DNA of 16,354 bases, from contig CAVKHV010000036.1 in NCBI GenBank assembly GCA_963656085.1, positions 1 to 16,354 on the forward strand, read 5' to 3'. A program made the position numbers and the translations under genes. The notes under the pieces were generated by a model. It was not told the origin of the DNA. It worked only from the letters and a program-made list of their open reading frames with translations, and made no database searches. Below are positions 14,487-16,354 of this stretch, piece after piece. Numbering within the stretch: the first letter of the stretch is position 1; each line of letters starts with the position of its first letter. The DNA is from CAVALG01 sp963656085. GTDB lineage: Bacteria > Bacillota > Clostridia > Oscillospirales > Acutalibacteraceae.

Positions 14487-16354
14487 AAACTATCCGCTTA
14501 AATGTCTGGCTATTATTATTTCGGTAGTTGCGATTACAGCCGCAACAATATCGGCGCTTGCCGTGGTTTACCTTATAAACAATAATTATTTTCAGTTCAG
14601 TGAAGAATACAAGATAAAATCTGTTTTCTCCGAATATATCGAAGTGAAAAATTTAACTCTTGGGGATAGTATCGCAGACGGTATGGGAGAAGACGAGTTT
14701 TTCGGCGGAGATGCAGGCAACTATATTTACGAGGTCTACAACAATCAAACCGGACTTATGTACAGTAACGCCTCCGATGTAAAAGGAGAATACAATACCG
14801 TTACAACTTATACATTCAATGCAGGCACATCATTTATAATTTATTATAAAGACGGAATGTATTATGATGAATACGGCGGCGAATACAGCACGGACATGAT
14901 AAAATCCATGGCGGACGCCGACGTGCTCGAATTAGAAGAAGCGGACGGAGAATCTATTGAACTGATGGCTAAAGATGAGCAAACGCTTATTATTTACGGC
15001 AGCGTAAATCCCTCGCTTTCATCGGCGGACAAATTCCAGAACGCGGCAAATACAATAAAATTTTGCTATAAATACAGGGTGCTGCCCTGTGTTATTTTGC
15101 CGATTTCGACTATTGTTCTTATAATTATGATGATATTCTCTTATTCCTCGGCAGGGTATAAAAAAGGATGCAACGGTGCAGTTCTCGGCTTCGGCGACAG
15201 AATACCGCTTGATATTTTGACATTATCAGCCGCTGCCGCCGTATACGGGATATATTGTTTTGTGAAATACACATATAACCACTGTACTTATAAATCGGTA
15301 TTTCTGCCGTCGCTTACAGTCGGTGTGACGGCAACATATCTGCTGTTCCTTTTTTGGTCGATAAGTCTTGCAAGGCGGTCAAAAAGCGGCAGCGTTATAA
15401 AAAACACGTTAATATACCGAACAGCAGCATCTGTAGGTGCTGTTCCGTACGCTGCCATTCTTTATGTAATCTTTGCAGTTTGCATAATAGGCACGGGGAT
15501 TATAACTGCGCTGACTTTAGGCAACGCAAAATTATATTTTGCCGTTACGCTGCTTCTGATTACGGCGTTGTTTATTTTGATAATAAAATACTCAGCCTCT
15601 GTAAAAGCCCTTGACCGGGCGGCCGAAGAATACAACGCGGGTAATTTTGAATATAAAATAAAAACAGAACAAATATCCTTACCGCTTAAAGGATTTGCCG
15701 ACAAAATGAATCATATCGGCGGAGGTATGAAGAATGCGGTTGACGATATGACCAAAGCCGAGCGCTTAAAGGCGGAACTTATTACAAATGTTTCGCACGA
15801 TATTAAAACTCCGCTCACATCAATTATAAATTATGTTGACCTGCTTGGGGCTGAAAACATAGAAAATGAAAAAGCAAAAGAATACACCGAAGTTCTCGCC
15901 CGACAGTCAAAACGGCTTAAAAAACTAATAGACGATTTGCTTGAAGCTTCAAAAATATCCACCGGCAATATACCCGTGCATATGCAGCGGTGCGATTTGG
16001 GAGTTTTCATCACGCAACTCGTCGGCGAATACCGCGAAAAATTTGAAAAAGCATCATTGGAGTTAATAACAGACGCACCCACGAGCAAGCCTTATATTAT
16101 GGCTGACGGGCGGCTTTTGTGGCGCGTGTTTGATAACCTTATGAACAATGCATACAAGTATGCTACGCCTGCCACGCGTGTTTACCTTAATCTTAATACA
16201 GATGGCGGCAAGGTATCCGTCATCTTAAAAAATATATCTGAAACTCCGCTTAATTTAACAAGTGATGAATTATTTGAGAGGTTCACACGCGGAGACCGCT
16301 CACGCAGCACCGAAGGCAACGGGCTCGGTCTTTCCATAGCCGAAAGTCTTGTTA
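14464..16354 (+). CDS. multi-pass sensor histidine kinase (3' end beyond window)
   Basis: The frame is open without a stop from ATG 14464 to the window edge, giving 630 residues. The start overlaps the regulator by 23 bases and follows GGAGGG by seven, so the two are co-translated. Segment 1 (about 14-38) is followed by an outside domain of about 165 residues, rich in Tyr, Asp and Glu. Five more membrane segments follow, near 206-227, 250-268, 280-303, 322-345 and 357-377. A HAMP-like linker precedes the dimerisation helix with phospho-acceptor His445 (NVSHDIKTPLTS). The N-box (LWRVFDNLMNNAYKY) and G-box (EGNGLGLSIAESL) of the ATPase domain are intact. Only the last few dozen residues should be missing. 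The ligand is unknown. Confidence 0.9.
   Translation, partial: MKSNKLYKNYPLKCLAIIISVVAITAATISALAVVYLINNNYFQFSEEYKIKSVFSEYIEVKNLTLGDSIADGMGEDEFFGGDAGNYIYEVYNNQTGLMYSNASDVKGEYNTVTTYTFNAGTSFIIYYKDGMYYDEYGGEYSTDMIKSMADADVLELEEADGESIELMAKDEQTLIIYGSVNPSLSSADKFQNAANTIKFCYKYRVLPCVILPISTIVLIIMMIFSYSSAGYKKGCNGAVLGFGDRIPLDILTLSAAAAVYGIYCFVKYTYNHCTYKSVFLPSLTVGVTATYLLFLFWSISLARRSKSGSVIKNTLIYRTAASVGAVPYAAILYVIFAVCIIGTGIITALTLGNAKLYFAVTLLLITALFILIIKYSASVKALDRAAEEYNAGNFEYKIKTEQISLPLKGFADKMNHIGGGMKNAVDDMTKAERLKAELITNVSHDIKTPLTSIINYVDLLGAENIENEKAKEYTEVLARQSKRLKKLIDDLLEASKISTGNIPVHMQRCDLGVFITQLVGEYREKFEKASLELITDAPTSKPYIMADGRLLWRVFDNLMNNAYKYATPATRVYLNLNTDGGKVSVILKNISETPLNLTSDELFERFTRGDRSRSTEGNGLGLSIAESLV

Noticed and set aside
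15354..15704. ORFs of 80 to 86 codons within the kinase region
   Set aside because: The kinase frame is open and shows membrane segments here. These are alternative-frame shadows.

Overview
The window looks like a chromosomal segment from a low-to-moderate GC, spore-forming member of the Clostridia (Bacillota), plausibly of the Oscillospirales/Ruminococcaceae type. The evidence is a SigK-type sporulation sigma factor with a pro-sequence, a queA-tgt-yajC-TIGR04086 cluster, a T-box riboswitch, strong GGAGG ribosome binding sites and a Gram-positive two-component system. No tRNA, rRNA, CRISPR, insertion sequence, phage gene or plasmid gene is visible. The genus is an inference.

Layout from left to right. 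Positions 1-140 are AT-rich and non-coding. mtaB (minus) and sigK (plus) are divergent at 141-2203. A minus-strand cluster covers 2207-7079 and reads asd, dapA, dapB, gltA, ttcA from a near-consensus housekeeping promoter at 7140-7168. It makes aspartate semialdehyde, the dihydrodipicolinate branch and citrate, and adds a tRNA thiolase. The plus-strand set queA, tgt, yajC and a TIGR04086 membrane protein covers 7207-10294. It joins queuosine tRNA modification to a Sec accessory protein. It ends at a hairpin shared with the convergent operon that follows.

Positions 10371-13604 hold the most informative locus: a three-gene ABC uptake system on the minus strand (binding lipoprotein, permease, ATPase) preceded by a T-box leader. 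The leader shows the stem I bulge motifs, a UGG specifier, the UGGU antiterminator sequence and an intrinsic terminator. This assigns the system to tRNA-Trp control and makes it very likely a TrpXYZ tryptophan (or tryptophan precursor) importer. A 29-codon basic ORF with a good ribosome binding site lies between the T-box terminator and trpX, and paired alternative hairpins lie between trpX and trpY.

Positions 13683-16354 hold a divergently transcribed two-component system: an OmpR/VanR-like regulator overlapping a six-transmembrane histidine kinase that runs off the window. Most genes belong to well-known families. I found no clearly new multi-gene system. The best leads are regulatory: the small ORF behind the T-box, the discriminator pairing in that T-box, and hairpins that overlap ribosome binding sites or separate transporter genes.
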